Made by a program: the position numbers and the translations under genes. From the NCBI RefSeq assembly GCF_030700245.1, contig NZ_JAUYZI010000010.1, positions 1-64,000 on the forward strand: a stretch of 64,000 nt of DNA, given 5' to 3'. Shown here one piece after another: positions 26,443-35,321 of the stretch (position 1 is the first letter of the stretch; each line of letters opens with the position of its first letter). This stretch comes from Methylobacterium amylolyticum (lineage in GTDB: Bacteria; Pseudomonadota; Alphaproteobacteria; Rhizobiales; Beijerinckiaceae). The notes under the pieces were generated by a model. That model saw only the letters and a program-made list of their open reading frames with translations, searched no databases and was not told the DNA's origin.

Positions 26443-29366
26443 CAGGCGGTCTCCTCCTCGGCGGCCCGCTCGGCCTCTGCCGCGCGGGTCCGGCGCAGGG
26501 ACTGGTGGGCCAGCGCCACGAGCATCAGGGCGCTCGCGCCGACCACCAGGATCATGATGCCGAGATCGAACACCAGGGCGCTCGCGACCGGGACCTTGCC
26601 GAGCAGCGGCGGCTCCCAGTACGCGAAGAAGGCGGTGAGGTAGGGGCGCCCGAACAGCCAGGAGCCCGCCCCGGCCAGCGCGGCCACCAGCAGGCCGACG
26701 CCGATCCAGGCGATCGGCTGGATGCGCAGCCGCGCCTCCACCCACTGCGCGCCGCAGGCCATGTACTGGAGCATGAAGGCGACGGTGAGGGCGATGCCCG
26801 CCGCGAAGCCGCCGCCGGGCAGGTCGTGCCCGCGCAGGAACAGGTGCAGGGCGAGCAGCACGATGAAGGGGAACAGCCACGTCATCACCACCCGCGGCAC
26901 GAGCAGCGCGTCGGCCGCGGTGTGGCCCGGCTCGCGGCCGGCGCGGGCGCGGTCGTAGGCGTCGTGGCGCACCTGCTGGGCCGGGCGCTCCAGGCTGTCG
27001 GGGGCGGGGCGGAACCGGCGCAGCAGGGCGAACACCGTGAGCCCGACCACCCCGAGCACGCAGATCTCGCCGAGGGTGTCGAAGGCCCGGAAATCGACGA
27101 GCAGCACGTTGACGACGTTGCGCCCGCCCGCCAGCGGATAGGATTCCTCGACGAACCAGCGGCCGATCCCGTCCGGGGCCGGCCGGGTCATCACCGCGTA
27201 GGCGAGGCCGGCCAGTCCCAGGCCGGCCAGCAGCGCGATGCCGAGATCGGCGAGGCGGCGGCGCGCCGCCCGCGCGGCCTCGGCGGCCGGGGCCGGGATC
27301 GCCCGGTCGCGCTTGGGCAGCCAGCGCAGGCCGAGCAGCAGCATCACCGTGGTGACGATCTCCACGAGGATCTGCGTCACCGCGAGGTCGGGGGCGGACA
27401 GCCACAGGAAGGTCAGGCTGCTCACGAGCCCGGCGCCGCCGACGAGGATCGCCGCCGACAGGCGGTGGTACTTCGCCCGCTCCGCCGCGCCGACCGCGCA
27501 GGCGGCGCCCACCAGCCACATCAGGGCGAAGGCCGGGTCGAACGCCGTCATCCGCCCCGGGGCGGCGAGGTCGAGCCCGCGCGCGACCCCCGCCGCCGCC
27601 GCCGCGGTGAGGGCCGCCAGGAACAGGATCCGCAGTTGCGGCTGCAACCGCTCCGCGCCGAGCCGGGCCTCCAGCGCCCGGGCGGCGAGGACGAGGTTGG
27701 TCATCCCGCGCTCGAACAGCCAGCCGCCGTCGAGCCGGTCCATCAGCCAGGGGCCGCCGCGGGGATTGACGTTGATGCGCCGCCCGAACGCGACGTAGAG
27801 CGCCACGCCCCCGGCGAGCGCGACGACGCTCATGGCGAGCGCCGCGTTGAAGCCGTGCCAGATCGCGAGGTCGTAGTCGGGCGTCCGGGCGCCGAGCACC
27901 GCCCGCGCCGCGCCCGCGAGCGCCGGCCCGATCGTGAGATTCGGCACGAGGCCGATGGCGACGCAGACGAGGACGAGCAGCTCGATCGGGATGCGCATCC
28001 AGCGCACCGGCTCGTGGGGCGCGTGCGGCAGGTCGTGGGGCGCGGGCCCGAAGAAGGTCTGGCGGATGAAGCGCAGGGAGTAGAGCACCGTGAAGGCGGA
28101 GGCGAGCGTGGCCAGCACCGGCAGGGCGAGGTTGAGCCAGTGCTCGCCCGCGTTGTCGGCGGCCTCGGCCAGGAACATCTCCTTGGACAGGAAGCCGTTG
28201 AGCAGGGGCACGCCCGCCATCGCCGCGGCGGCGACCATCGCCAGGGTCCCCGTGTAGGGCATCGCCCGCCACAGGCCGCTGAGGCGGCGCATGTCCCGGG
28301 TGCCGGTCTCGTGGTCGATGATCCCGGCGGCCATGAACAGCGACGCCTTGAACGTCGCGTGGTTCACCGTGTGGAAGATCGCCGCCACGACGGCGAGCGG
28401 CGAGTCGAGCCCGAGGAGCAGGGTGATCAGCCCGAGATGGCTGATGGTCGAGTAGGCGAGCAGGCCCTTCAGGTCGTGCTGGAAGATCGCGCTCCACGCG
28501 CCGACCAGCATGGTCGCCATGCCGATCGTGCCGACGATCCAGTACCAGCTCTCGGTGCCCGACAGCACCGGCCAGAGCCGGAGCATCAGGAAGATGCCGG
28601 CCTTCACCATGGTGGCCGAGTGCAGGTAGGCGCTGATCGGCGTCGGCGCGGCCATCGCCCGCGGCAGCCAGATGTGGAACGGGAACTGCGCCGACTTGGT
28701 CAGCGCCCCGGCGAGCACGAGGACCAGGGCCGGCAGGTAGAGCGGGCTGGACCGGATCGCCGCGCCGGAGGCCAGCACCACGTCGAGGTCGTAGCTGCCG
28801 GCGATGCGCCCGAGCAGGATCGCGCCCACCAGCAGGCAGAGGCCGCCGGCCGCGGTGATCGTCAGCGCCATCCGCGCGCCGTCGCGGGCCGAGGCGTTGT
28901 CGGACCAGTAGCCGATCAGCAGGAACGAGACGATGCTCGTCAGTTCCCAGAACACCACCAGTTGGATCAGGTTTCCGGACAGCACGATGCCGAGCATCGC
29001 GCCGACGAAGGCGAGGAAGTAGCAGAACAGACGCGGGACCGGATCCTCCTGCGCCATGTAATAGCGCGCGTAGAGCACCACCAGCGCGCCGATCCCGAGG
29101 ACCAGGACCGCGAAGATCCAGGCGAGGCCGTCGAGCCGGAGGACGAGGCGGACGCCGAGCGTCGGCAGCCAGTCGACCGCCCAGACGACCGGGTCGGCAC
29201 CGGAGGCCGCGGGGTAGAGCAGCGCGATGCAGGCGAGGCTCGCCAGCGTGACGAGGCCCGCGAGCCCCGCGGCGGCGTTGCGCGCGTGGCCCGGCAGGCA
29301 GATCGCCGCGATGCTCCCGAGGAAGGGCAGGATCGCTGCTGTGGCGAGGAGCAAGTCTGGCGGCAT
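26442..29366 (-). CDS. mrpA: Mrp Na+/H+ antiporter subunit A with fused subunit B
   Basis: A 974-residue protein combining a NuoL/NuoM-like MrpA body (about 1-620), the MrpA C-terminal helices (620-780) and an MrpB-type domain (about 800-950, ending FDLGIMILVVGASALMLVALAHQSLR). This A-B fusion with separate C to G genes is the rhizobial PhaA arrangement. Conserved transport residues lie in PFHIWLPRAMAAPTPISAYLHSATMVKAG. It is the first gene of the operon and should drive Na+ or K+ efflux in exchange for protons. The ATG at 29366 fits the family start; the open frame to 29441 is Pro/Ser rich and unlikely. Confidence 0.95.
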   Translation of the reverse strand: MPPDLLLATAAILPFLGSIAAICLPGHARNAAAGLAGLVTLASLACIALLYPAASGADPVVWAVDWLPTLGVRLVLRLDGLAWIFAVLVLGIGALVVLYARYYMAQEDPVPRLFCYFLAFVGAMLGIVLSGNLIQLVVFWELTSIVSFLLIGYWSDNASARDGARMALTITAAGGLCLLVGAILLGRIAGSYDLDVVLASGAAIRSSPLYLPALVLVLAGALTKSAQFPFHIWLPRAMAAPTPISAYLHSATMVKAGIFLMLRLWPVLSGTESWYWIVGTIGMATMLVGAWSAIFQHDLKGLLAYSTISHLGLITLLLGLDSPLAVVAAIFHTVNHATFKASLFMAAGIIDHETGTRDMRRLSGLWRAMPYTGTLAMVAAAAMAGVPLLNGFLSKEMFLAEAADNAGEHWLNLALPVLATLASAFTVLYSLRFIRQTFFGPAPHDLPHAPHEPVRWMRIPIELLVLVCVAIGLVPNLTIGPALAGAARAVLGARTPDYDLAIWHGFNAALAMSVVALAGGVALYVAFGRRINVNPRGGPWLMDRLDGGWLFERGMTNLVLAARALEARLGAERLQPQLRILFLAALTAAAAAGVARGLDLAAPGRMTAFDPAFALMWLVGAACAVGAAERAKYHRLSAAILVGGAGLVSSLTFLWLSAPDLAVTQILVEIVTTVMLLLGLRWLPKRDRAIPAPAAEAARAARRRLADLGIALLAGLGLAGLAYAVMTRPAPDGIGRWFVEESYPLAGGRNVVNVLLVDFRAFDTLGEICVLGVVGLTVFALLRRFRPAPDSLERPAQQVRHDAYDRARAGREPGHTAADALLVPRVVMTWLFPFIVLLALHLFLRGHDLPGGGFAAGIALTVAFMLQYMACGAQWVEARLRIQPIAWIGVGLLVAALAGAGSWLFGRPYLTAFFAYWEPPLLGKVPVASALVFDLGIMILVVGASALMLVALAHQSLRRTRAAEAERAAEEETA

Positions 29367-29762
29367 CGACCGGGGCGAAGACGGGTGGACGGGTGCAGGC
29401 CGCACCGTCGCCGGGTGGCTGCCGGGTGGCTGCGAAGGCACGCCGGGCCCGGAGAAGCGCCCGGCGGGACGGCGCGCCGAGCGGATGGCGCCCGTCCCGT
29501 CAAGGTAGGTCCGATCCGCGCGGCGGCGAGGGAACCGCGCCGGCTTCCTCGGGCCGAGCCCGGCCGCCCGCCCGCGCGCGGGACCACGCTCCGGCTACGG
29601 CTTTCCGCGCGCCGCCGCAACCCGCGCCGCCGCAACCCGCGCCGCCGCAACCCGCGCCGCCGCAACCCGTGCACAGCCGCCGCGACGGGCACCGCCGCGA
29701 TTTCGCCCTTGCCGCCGGCCCGGACCGCGGGCACACCCCCCGCGTTCCCGAAGGGTGATCCG
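29367..29762. other. Divergent intergenic region mrpA / rnhA
   Basis: About 400 bases with no supported gene. It must hold the promoters of the Mrp operon (minus) and rnhA (plus). The only distinct structure is a four-copy 15-bp repeat at 29611-29670. Confidence 0.6.
29611..29670. repeat. Four-copy 15-bp tandem repeat upstream of rnhA
   Basis: The unit gccgccgcaacccgc is repeated four times at 29611, 29626, 29641 and 29656, the last ending in t instead of c. It ends 92 bases before the rnhA start in otherwise featureless DNA. Confidence 0.95.
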
Positions 29763-30470
29763 ATGCGAACCGTTGTCTACGCCGATGGCGGCTGCGACCC
29801 CAATCCCGGCCCCGGCGGCTGGGGCGTCGTCATCTCGGGGCCGGACGGCGTGGTCGACCTCTGCGGGGGCGAGCCCGGCACCACCAACAACCGCATGGAG
29901 CTGACCGCGGCGATCCGGGCGCTGGAGCACTTCCCCGAGGGCGCGCAGATCGAGATGCGCTGCGACAGCCAGTACGTGGTGAAATCCGTCACCGAGTGGA
30001 TGCGCGGCTGGAAGGCCAAGGGCTGGCGCACCACCACGGGGGCGGTGAAGAACGTCGACCTGATGCAGCGGCTCGACGAACTCGCGAGCCGGCGCGACGT
30101 GAAGTGGACCTGGGTGCGCGGCCACGCCGGCGACCCGCTCAACGAGCGCGCCGACCGGCTCGCCGCGCAGGGGCGGCGCGCGGGGCGCGGTCAGCCGGCC
30201 CAGGCCGCCGCCGCGCCGGCCCAGGCCGCCTCTCCGGACAGGGCGCCCGCACAGACCAAGCCCCCGGTGACGGCCGGCGCGGAGGCGGCGCGACGCACCG
30301 CGCCGGTGCAGATCGACGGCGCGCTCGGCCTCGCGGTGTCGCGCGCGGCCAAGCAGGCCGGCACCACGCCGTCGGCCTTCGTCGAGGAGGCGGTCAGGCT
30401 CGTGCTCGCCCTCGGACCGGAGGAGGCCGCGCGCCTGCGCGCGACGGTGAAGGCGGCCCCGGCGGCCTGA
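29763..30470 (+). CDS. rnhA: Ribonuclease HI with C-terminal extension
   Basis: A 235-residue protein. Residues 1-145 are RNase HI, which cuts RNA in RNA-DNA hybrids, with the full catalytic set Asp8, Glu46, Asp68, His121 and Asp131 (YADGGCDPNPGPGGWG, NNRMELTAAI, CDSQYVVKSV, GHAGDPLNERAD). A Pro/Ala-rich linker (140-185) leads to residues 190-235, VQIDGALGLAVSRAAKQAG and then FVEEAVRLVLAL, which look like a ribbon-helix-helix or small helical domain. Usual RNase HI is about 150 residues, so the extension is an addition. It is monocistronic, divergent from the Mrp operon. Confidence 0.93.
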   Translation: MRTVVYADGGCDPNPGPGGWGVVISGPDGVVDLCGGEPGTTNNRMELTAAIRALEHFPEGAQIEMRCDSQYVVKSVTEWMRGWKAKGWRTTTGAVKNVDLMQRLDELASRRDVKWTWVRGHAGDPLNERADRLAAQGRRAGRGQPAQAAAAPAQAASPDRAPAQTKPPVTAGAEAARRTAPVQIDGALGLAVSRAAKQAGTTPSAFVEEAVRLVLALGPEEAARLRATVKAAPAA

Positions 30471-30497
30471 GGCGCGCGGCCGGCGGACGGCCCGCCG

Positions 30498-31058
30498 TCA
30501 GCCGCGCCAGCGCTGCGCGAGGGTGCGGCCGATCCCGGCCAGCAGCAGTTCGGAGAGCTCGCGCAGATCCTCGCGGCCGCTCCGCGCGATCGCCGCGTGG
30601 GCTTCGAGGCTGCGGTCGGCGGCCGCGATCAGCGGATCCGCCTCCGGCACCGTGATGCCGGCCGCCGGCATGAACAGGTCGGGATGGCTGTCGGTCGTGT
30701 CGATGTAGGCGCCGCGGCCGCGCATCCGGCCGTCCGCGTCCGGGGTGAGGCTGCCGCGGTTGAGGATCCACCGGATCCCGCCGGTCTCGGTGAGGATCCG
30801 GAACTCGGCCGAGAACGGGCCGCCGGTGGAGCGGGCGCGGCGGATGCGCTCGAACACCCAGCCCCGATCGTCCGGGTGGGTCCGCCCCAGCGCCACCTCC
30901 ATCGGGATCGGCTGGCCGGCGAGATCCGCGTTGCCCGCGAGCAGGGCGGCGGCCCCGGCATCGAGCACCGAGCGGCCGGCGGCGACATCCGTGTCCCAGG
31001 TGCCGATGAACCCGGCCGCCAGCAGGCCCGGCGGCACCGTGGAGACCAGTCCCGTCAT
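30498..31058 (-). CDS. Single-PAS-domain protein
   Basis: A 186-residue cytosolic protein. A PAS_3-type fold spans about 15-125: FIGTWDTDVAAGRSVLDAG, THPDDRGWVFERIRRA, FSAEFRILTETGGIRWI and GRGAYIDTTD. The remaining C-terminal 60 residues are a helical tail without kinase, cyclase or HTH motifs, so the output is not visible and may be a partner protein. The ATG at 31058 is preferred because the PAS homology begins soon after it; the frame stays open to 31157. It converges with rnhA. Confidence 0.75.
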   Translation of the reverse strand: MTGLVSTVPPGLLAAGFIGTWDTDVAAGRSVLDAGAAALLAGNADLAGQPIPMEVALGRTHPDDRGWVFERIRRARSTGGPFSAEFRILTETGGIRWILNRGSLTPDADGRMRGRGAYIDTTDSHPDLFMPAAGITVPEADPLIAAADRSLEAHAAIARSGREDLRELSELLLAGIGRTLAQRWRG

Positions 31059-31223
31059 TCCTACGATCCCCGTGGGCGGGGCCGCAGCGTGACCGCCGCC
31101 GTCGGGATGCGCCCCCGCCGTCGCGGCGATCTCGACGCCTGCCCCAGCACCCGCCATCTTGCACGGAAGGCCGCGCGTTGGCGACCCTCTCGCCGCGGGC
31201 GCAGCGGCGACCGGCCCGTCCGC

Positions 31224-31496
31224 CTACGCGGCGGCGCCCGCCCCCCGAGAGGGGCGGCACGAGCACGGGGCTGGGCAGCCACACCCGCAGCGCGGGAACG
31301 CGATGACGGCGCCGGCGGCACGGCTCTCGCCCGGGGCCGCTACAAGGGAGGCTGCCCCGCGGGCGAGAGCGGCCGACAGCCGCTCCGCGATCGCGACGAG
31401 GGCCGGATCGTCCAGGCCGCGCAGGGTCCGGTGGAGGGTCGCGGCCGCCTGCCGGGCACGGGCGAGCGTGTCGGGTGCGTGCGAGGGGCCGGGCAT
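31224..31496 (-). CDS. Small hypothetical protein, Cys-rich C-terminus
   Basis: A possible 90-residue cytosolic protein: two helices (TLARARQAAATLHRTLRG and DDPALVAIAERLSAALARG), then FPRCGCGCPAPCSC with five cysteines, which could bind metal. The frame bias is plausible but the gene is short. The helix DDPALVAIAERLSAAL resembles DDPNLVDLVDALLRGL in the neighbour at 31552-31752, hinting that both belong to one small-protein locus. No function is known to me. Confidence 0.45.
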   Translation of the reverse strand: MPGPSHAPDTLARARQAAATLHRTLRGLDDPALVAIAERLSAALARGAASLVAAPGESRAAGAVIAFPRCGCGCPAPCSCRPSRGAGAAA

Positions 31497-31551
31497 GGGC
31501 TCATCATCCCGACCGGGCGTTAACGAACCGTGGCCGCGGCGGTCCCGCGGC

Positions 31552-31752
31552 TCAGGCGGCCTTGGCCCGCTTCACGGCCGCGGCGGGCCGGGTCGCGGCC
31601 TGGCCGAGGCCCCGCAGGAGGGCGTCGACGAGATCGACCAGGTTGGGGTCGTCGAGGTCGAACACCGCCTCGCGGACGGCCAGCGCCTCCATGACGGCAC
31701 GATCGATGATCCGGGTCCGGTCAGCGGCCTTTGCACTGAAATGAGGCGGCAT
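31552..31752 (-). CDS. Small helical hypothetical protein
   Basis: A 66-residue cytosolic protein with two predicted helices (RTRIIDRAVMEALAVREAVF and DDPNLVDLVDALLRGLGQA) and a basic Ala/Lys tail. Its upstream DNA is clearly less GC rich than the region and holds an 8-bp inverted repeat 18 bases before the ATG, with gagagg as ribosome site. That promoter-like context makes the gene likely real. Function unknown. Confidence 0.6.
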   Translation of the reverse strand: MPPHFSAKAADRTRIIDRAVMEALAVREAVFDLDDPNLVDLVDALLRGLGQAATRPAAAVKRAKAA

Positions 31753-31769
31753 TTATCAAGTCCTCTCAA

Positions 31770-31796
31770 TAGCGCCATGATTAACGCGTGGCGCTA
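31770..31796. promoter_or_regulatory. Inverted repeat upstream of the small helical protein
   Basis: tagcgcca at 31770-31777 and tggcgcta at 31789-31796 form an 8-bp perfect inverted repeat with an 11-base spacer, in an AT-richer stretch 18 bases before the minus-strand start at 31752. It could be an operator or a leader hairpin. Confidence 0.4.
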
Positions 31797-31974
31797 ATGA
31801 CAGGTTAAATTCCGCCGCCTGTGGTTGAAATTTACCACCGAACTCGCCGTGAGACTGCATTCGGAGCGCTCACGGAGGCGCGCGGGTCGCCGCCCATGCG
31901 GGCGGTGAGGTTGCGGTGGCGGGTGCCGTCGCCCCGGTCCCGCGCGTTGCGGACGATCGGGGCGGGCGCCCCCC

Positions 31975-33765
31975 TCAAGTCCGGTCGCCGGGCAGGACGG
32001 AGCTGAGCACCTGCCGGGCGGTGTCGACCAGGAGGCGGCGCTGCTTCGGATCGCCCTTGCCGAGCATCGCCATGAAGTTCTGCACCTGCTCGAAGGTGAA
32101 GAACGGCGGCAGCGGCGGCACCTCGGGGTCGGTCTTGACCTCCAGCACCACCGGCACCGGGCTCGCCAGCGCCTCGTCCCAGGCCGCGCCCATCCGCTCG
32201 GGATCGTCGACGTAGATGCCCTTCAGGCCGATCAGCTCGGCGAACTTGTGGTAGGGCACGTTCGGGATGGTCTGGCTCGCCTCGAACTTCGGGTTGCCCT
32301 CCATCACCCGCTGCTCCCAGGTGACCTGGTTCAGGTCCTCGTTGTTGAACACGCAGCAGATCCAGGTCTTGTTCGACCAGCGGTGCCTGTACTTGGCCAC
32401 CGTGATCAGCTCGGCCATGTTGCTCATCTGCATGGCGCCGTCGCCGACCAGGGCGATCACCGGCCGGTCGGGATGGGCGACCTTGGCCGCGATGGCGTAG
32501 GGCACCGCCGCGCCCATCGAGGCGAGGCCACCCGAGAGCGAGCACATCTGGCCGCGGCGCATCTTCAGGTCGCGGGCGAACCAGTTGGCGCAGGAGCCGG
32601 AATCCGAGGTGATGATCGCCCGCTCCGGCATGCGCGGCGACAGCTCCCAGGTCACGCGCTGCGGGTTGACCGGGTCGGCCTTGGCCATCGCCCGCGCCTC
32701 CGCCTCCTGCCACCAGGCGGCGACCCCTTTCTCGATGCCGGTGCGCCAGGAGCCGCCGGGCTTCTTCTGCTCCAGGAGCGGCAGCAGGGCGCGGAGCGTC
32801 TCGGCGGACTCGCCGCAGAGCGGGACCTCCATCGGATAGCGCAGCGACAGCATCTCCGGCGCGATGTCGATCTGCACGCCGCGGGCCTGCCCCTCCTCGG
32901 GCAGGAACTCCGCCCAGGGGAAGCCCGAGCCGATCATCAGCAGGGTGTCGCACCCGGCCATCATGTCGGAGGAGGGCTTGGAGCCCAGCAGCCCGATCGT
33001 GCCGGTGACGAAGGGCAGGTCGTCGGGCAGCGCCGCCTTGCCGAGCAGCGCCTTCGCGACGCCGGCCTGGAGCTTGTCGGCGACCGCGATCACCGCGTCG
33101 GTGGCGTGGAGCGCGCCCGCGCCCACCAGGATCGCGACCTTCTCGCCGGCGTTCAGCACGTCGGCGGCGCGGCGGAGGTCGGCGTCGAAGGGCACGACCT
33201 TCGGGGCGGTGTAGCCGACGCCGGAGAAGGTGTTGCCGTGCTTGTGCACGGGGCCCTCGTAGGGGACGTCCTGGAGGTCGTTCGGCAGGATGATCGCCGC
33301 GACCTTCCGCTCGGCCTTGGCGATCCGCATGGCGCGGTCGACGATGTGGCGGACCGCGGCCGGGGAGGCCGCCTGCTGCACGTAGGCGGACACGTCCTTG
33401 TAGACGCTGGTGAGGTCGAATTCCTGCTGGTAGTGCGCGCCGTTGACGTTGCGCGCCTGCTGGCCGGCGATGGCGAGCAGCGGCACGTGGTCCGAGTAGG
33501 CGTCGTACATGCCGGTGAGCAGGTGCGTCGCGCCGGGGCCGGAGGTCGCGAGGCACACGCCGACCTCGCCGGTGAACTTGGCGTAGGCGGTGGCCATGAA
33601 CGCCGCCATCTCCTCGTGGCGGACCTGGATGAACTCGAACGGCAGGTCGCTGCGCTGGAGGGCGCCGAGCAGGCCGTTGATGCCGTCGCCGGGGTAGCCG
33701 AAGATCGTCTTCACCCCCCACGCAGCGAGGCGCTTCCAGAAGAAGTCGGCGACGGACTCGGCCAT
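31975..33765 (-). CDS. Thiamine-diphosphate enzyme, pyruvate oxidase/dehydrogenase (PoxB) type
   Basis: A 596-residue three-domain TPP enzyme. The N-terminal PYR domain has the activating Glu51 in RHEEMAAF, the central domain has the FAD/NAD-like fold (VAILVGAGALHATDAV), and the C-terminal PP domain has the TPP/Mg motif starting GDGAMQMSNMAEL and ending near NN. It is close to ubiquinone-dependent pyruvate dehydrogenase, which makes acetate and CO2 from pyruvate, but relatives include acetolactate synthase and oxalyl-CoA enzymes, so the substrate is uncertain. The ATG at 33765 begins the conserved ESVADFFWKRLAAWG. It lies 162 bases downstream of an Fsr-like exporter in the same direction. Confidence 0.85.
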   Translation of the reverse strand: MAESVADFFWKRLAAWGVKTIFGYPGDGINGLLGALQRSDLPFEFIQVRHEEMAAFMATAYAKFTGEVGVCLATSGPGATHLLTGMYDAYSDHVPLLAIAGQQARNVNGAHYQQEFDLTSVYKDVSAYVQQAASPAAVRHIVDRAMRIAKAERKVAAIILPNDLQDVPYEGPVHKHGNTFSGVGYTAPKVVPFDADLRRAADVLNAGEKVAILVGAGALHATDAVIAVADKLQAGVAKALLGKAALPDDLPFVTGTIGLLGSKPSSDMMAGCDTLLMIGSGFPWAEFLPEEGQARGVQIDIAPEMLSLRYPMEVPLCGESAETLRALLPLLEQKKPGGSWRTGIEKGVAAWWQEAEARAMAKADPVNPQRVTWELSPRMPERAIITSDSGSCANWFARDLKMRRGQMCSLSGGLASMGAAVPYAIAAKVAHPDRPVIALVGDGAMQMSNMAELITVAKYRHRWSNKTWICCVFNNEDLNQVTWEQRVMEGNPKFEASQTIPNVPYHKFAELIGLKGIYVDDPERMGAAWDEALASPVPVVLEVKTDPEVPPLPPFFTFEQVQNFMAMLGKGDPKQRRLLVDTARQVLSSVLPGDRT

Positions 33766-33927
33766 GGACGCTCCTCGAACCCGCGCGGCATCGCGGCCGT
33801 GGAAGGCCGTGGATCGCGGGCCGGGATCCCGGCCCGCCGCGCGACCGCCGCGTCGTCGAGCCAACCGGCGGCACGCGCGGGCTGTTCCTGCGGCGCCGCC
33901 TCCTCCGAGCCGAGGGCCGGCGCCGTC

Positions 33928-35199
33928 TCAGCCGGCGGGCCGGATGCGCGGCAGGAAGGCCGCGAGCAGGCCGATCGTCGGCAGGAACGCGCAGAGACGG
34001 TAGACGAAGGCGATGCTCGTGTGGTCGGCGACCTCGCCGAGCAGCGCCGCCCCGAGCCCGCCCATCCCGAACGACAGGCCGAAGAACAGGCCGCCGACGA
34101 GCCCGACGCGCCCGGGCAGCAACTCCTGGGCGTAGACGAGGATCGCCGGCATGGCCGAGGCGAGGATCATCCCGATCGGCACGGTCAGCGCGATCGTGAG
34201 CGGGAAGCTCGCGTAGGGCAGGGCGAGCGTGAACGGCAGCACGCCCAGGATCGAGCCCCAGATCACCGCCTTGCGCCCGATCCTGTCGCCGACCGGGCCG
34301 CCGACCAGGGTGCCGGTGGCCACCGAGCCGAGGAACACGAACAGGCAGAGCTGCGAGGTCTCCACCGACACGCCGAAGCGGTCGATCAGGTAGAACGTGT
34401 AGTACGAGCTGAAACTCGCCATGTAGAAGAATTTGGAGAAGATCAGCACGATCAGGATCGCGATCGTGGCCACGACCCGCCCGCGCGGGAGCGCGTGGCC
34501 GGCGCCGCCCGCCTTCGCGCCGCGCCGCCCGGTCGCCGCGAGGCGCGCCCGGTACCAGCGCCCCACCCAGGTCAGGACGGCGATGCCGGCGAGCGCCGCG
34601 AGCGAGAACCAGAGCACGCTGCGCTGCCCGTTCGGGACCACGATGAACGCGGCGAGCAGCGGCCCGAGCGCCTGGCCGGTGTTGCCGCCGACCTGGAACA
34701 CGGATTGCGCGAGCCCGTAGCGCCCGCCGGAGGCCGCCCGGGCCATGCGCGAGGATTCCGGGTGGAACACCGAGGAGCCGACGCCGACGAGGCCGGCGGC
34801 GAGGAGCAGGATCCCGTAGGACCACGCGCTGGCCAGCAGCACGATGCCGATCAGCGAGCAGGTCATGCCGACCGTGAGCGAGAACGGGCTCGGGCGCTTG
34901 TCGGTGAAGTGGCCGACGACGGGCTGGAGCAGGGAGGAGGTGAGCTGGAAGGTGAGCGTGATGAGGCCGATCTGCCCGAAATCGAGGGCGAAGGTCTCCT
35001 TCAGCAGCGGGTAGAGCGCGGGGACGAGGGACTGGACGAGGTCGTTCAGGAGGTGGGAGAAGCACAGGGCGGCGAGGATCCCGTAGGTCGTCGTCTCGGC
35101 GCGGTTCGGCGCGGACGAGGTGACGGGCGCCGCCGCCCCGTCGACCGGCGTGACCGACCCCTCCGCCGGCACGCCGTCCTCGGCCCTGTACGCGTCCAT
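33928..35199 (-). CDS. MFS exporter, fosmidomycin-resistance (Fsr) type
   Basis: A 423-residue major facilitator with 12 helices and a 35-residue soluble N-terminus. Characteristic Fsr segments are SHLLNDLVQSLVPALYPLLK, TLTFQLTSSLLQPVVGHFTDKRP and VGVGSSVFHPESSRMARAASGGR. Family members export fosmidomycin or other small compounds with proton exchange. It is followed by the TPP enzyme gene. The pairing suggests export of a metabolite linked to that enzyme, which is inference only. Confidence 0.85.
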   Translation of the reverse strand: MDAYRAEDGVPAEGSVTPVDGAAAPVTSSAPNRAETTTYGILAALCFSHLLNDLVQSLVPALYPLLKETFALDFGQIGLITLTFQLTSSLLQPVVGHFTDKRPSPFSLTVGMTCSLIGIVLLASAWSYGILLLAAGLVGVGSSVFHPESSRMARAASGGRYGLAQSVFQVGGNTGQALGPLLAAFIVVPNGQRSVLWFSLAALAGIAVLTWVGRWYRARLAATGRRGAKAGGAGHALPRGRVVATIAILIVLIFSKFFYMASFSSYYTFYLIDRFGVSVETSQLCLFVFLGSVATGTLVGGPVGDRIGRKAVIWGSILGVLPFTLALPYASFPLTIALTVPIGMILASAMPAILVYAQELLPGRVGLVGGLFFGLSFGMGGLGAALLGEVADHTSIAFVYRLCAFLPTIGLLAAFLPRIRPAG

Positions 35200-35321
35200 C
35201 TCGTGCGCTTCCCTCTCGTGCCGGCAACCGCGCGGGGCGCGTTATGCGCCGGTCGCCGCGGCACCGGAACCGGGGCCCGCGCAGGGCGGCGTTGCGTCTC
35301 CGACGCCGGACGCGTCCGGGC

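Noticed and set aside
26505..30470. Very long open frame on the plus strand antisense to the Mrp operon
   Set aside because: It is rich in Arg, Gly, Gln, Glu and His without domain structure, the typical shadow of a high-GC gene. Only its last part (rnhA from 29763) is real.
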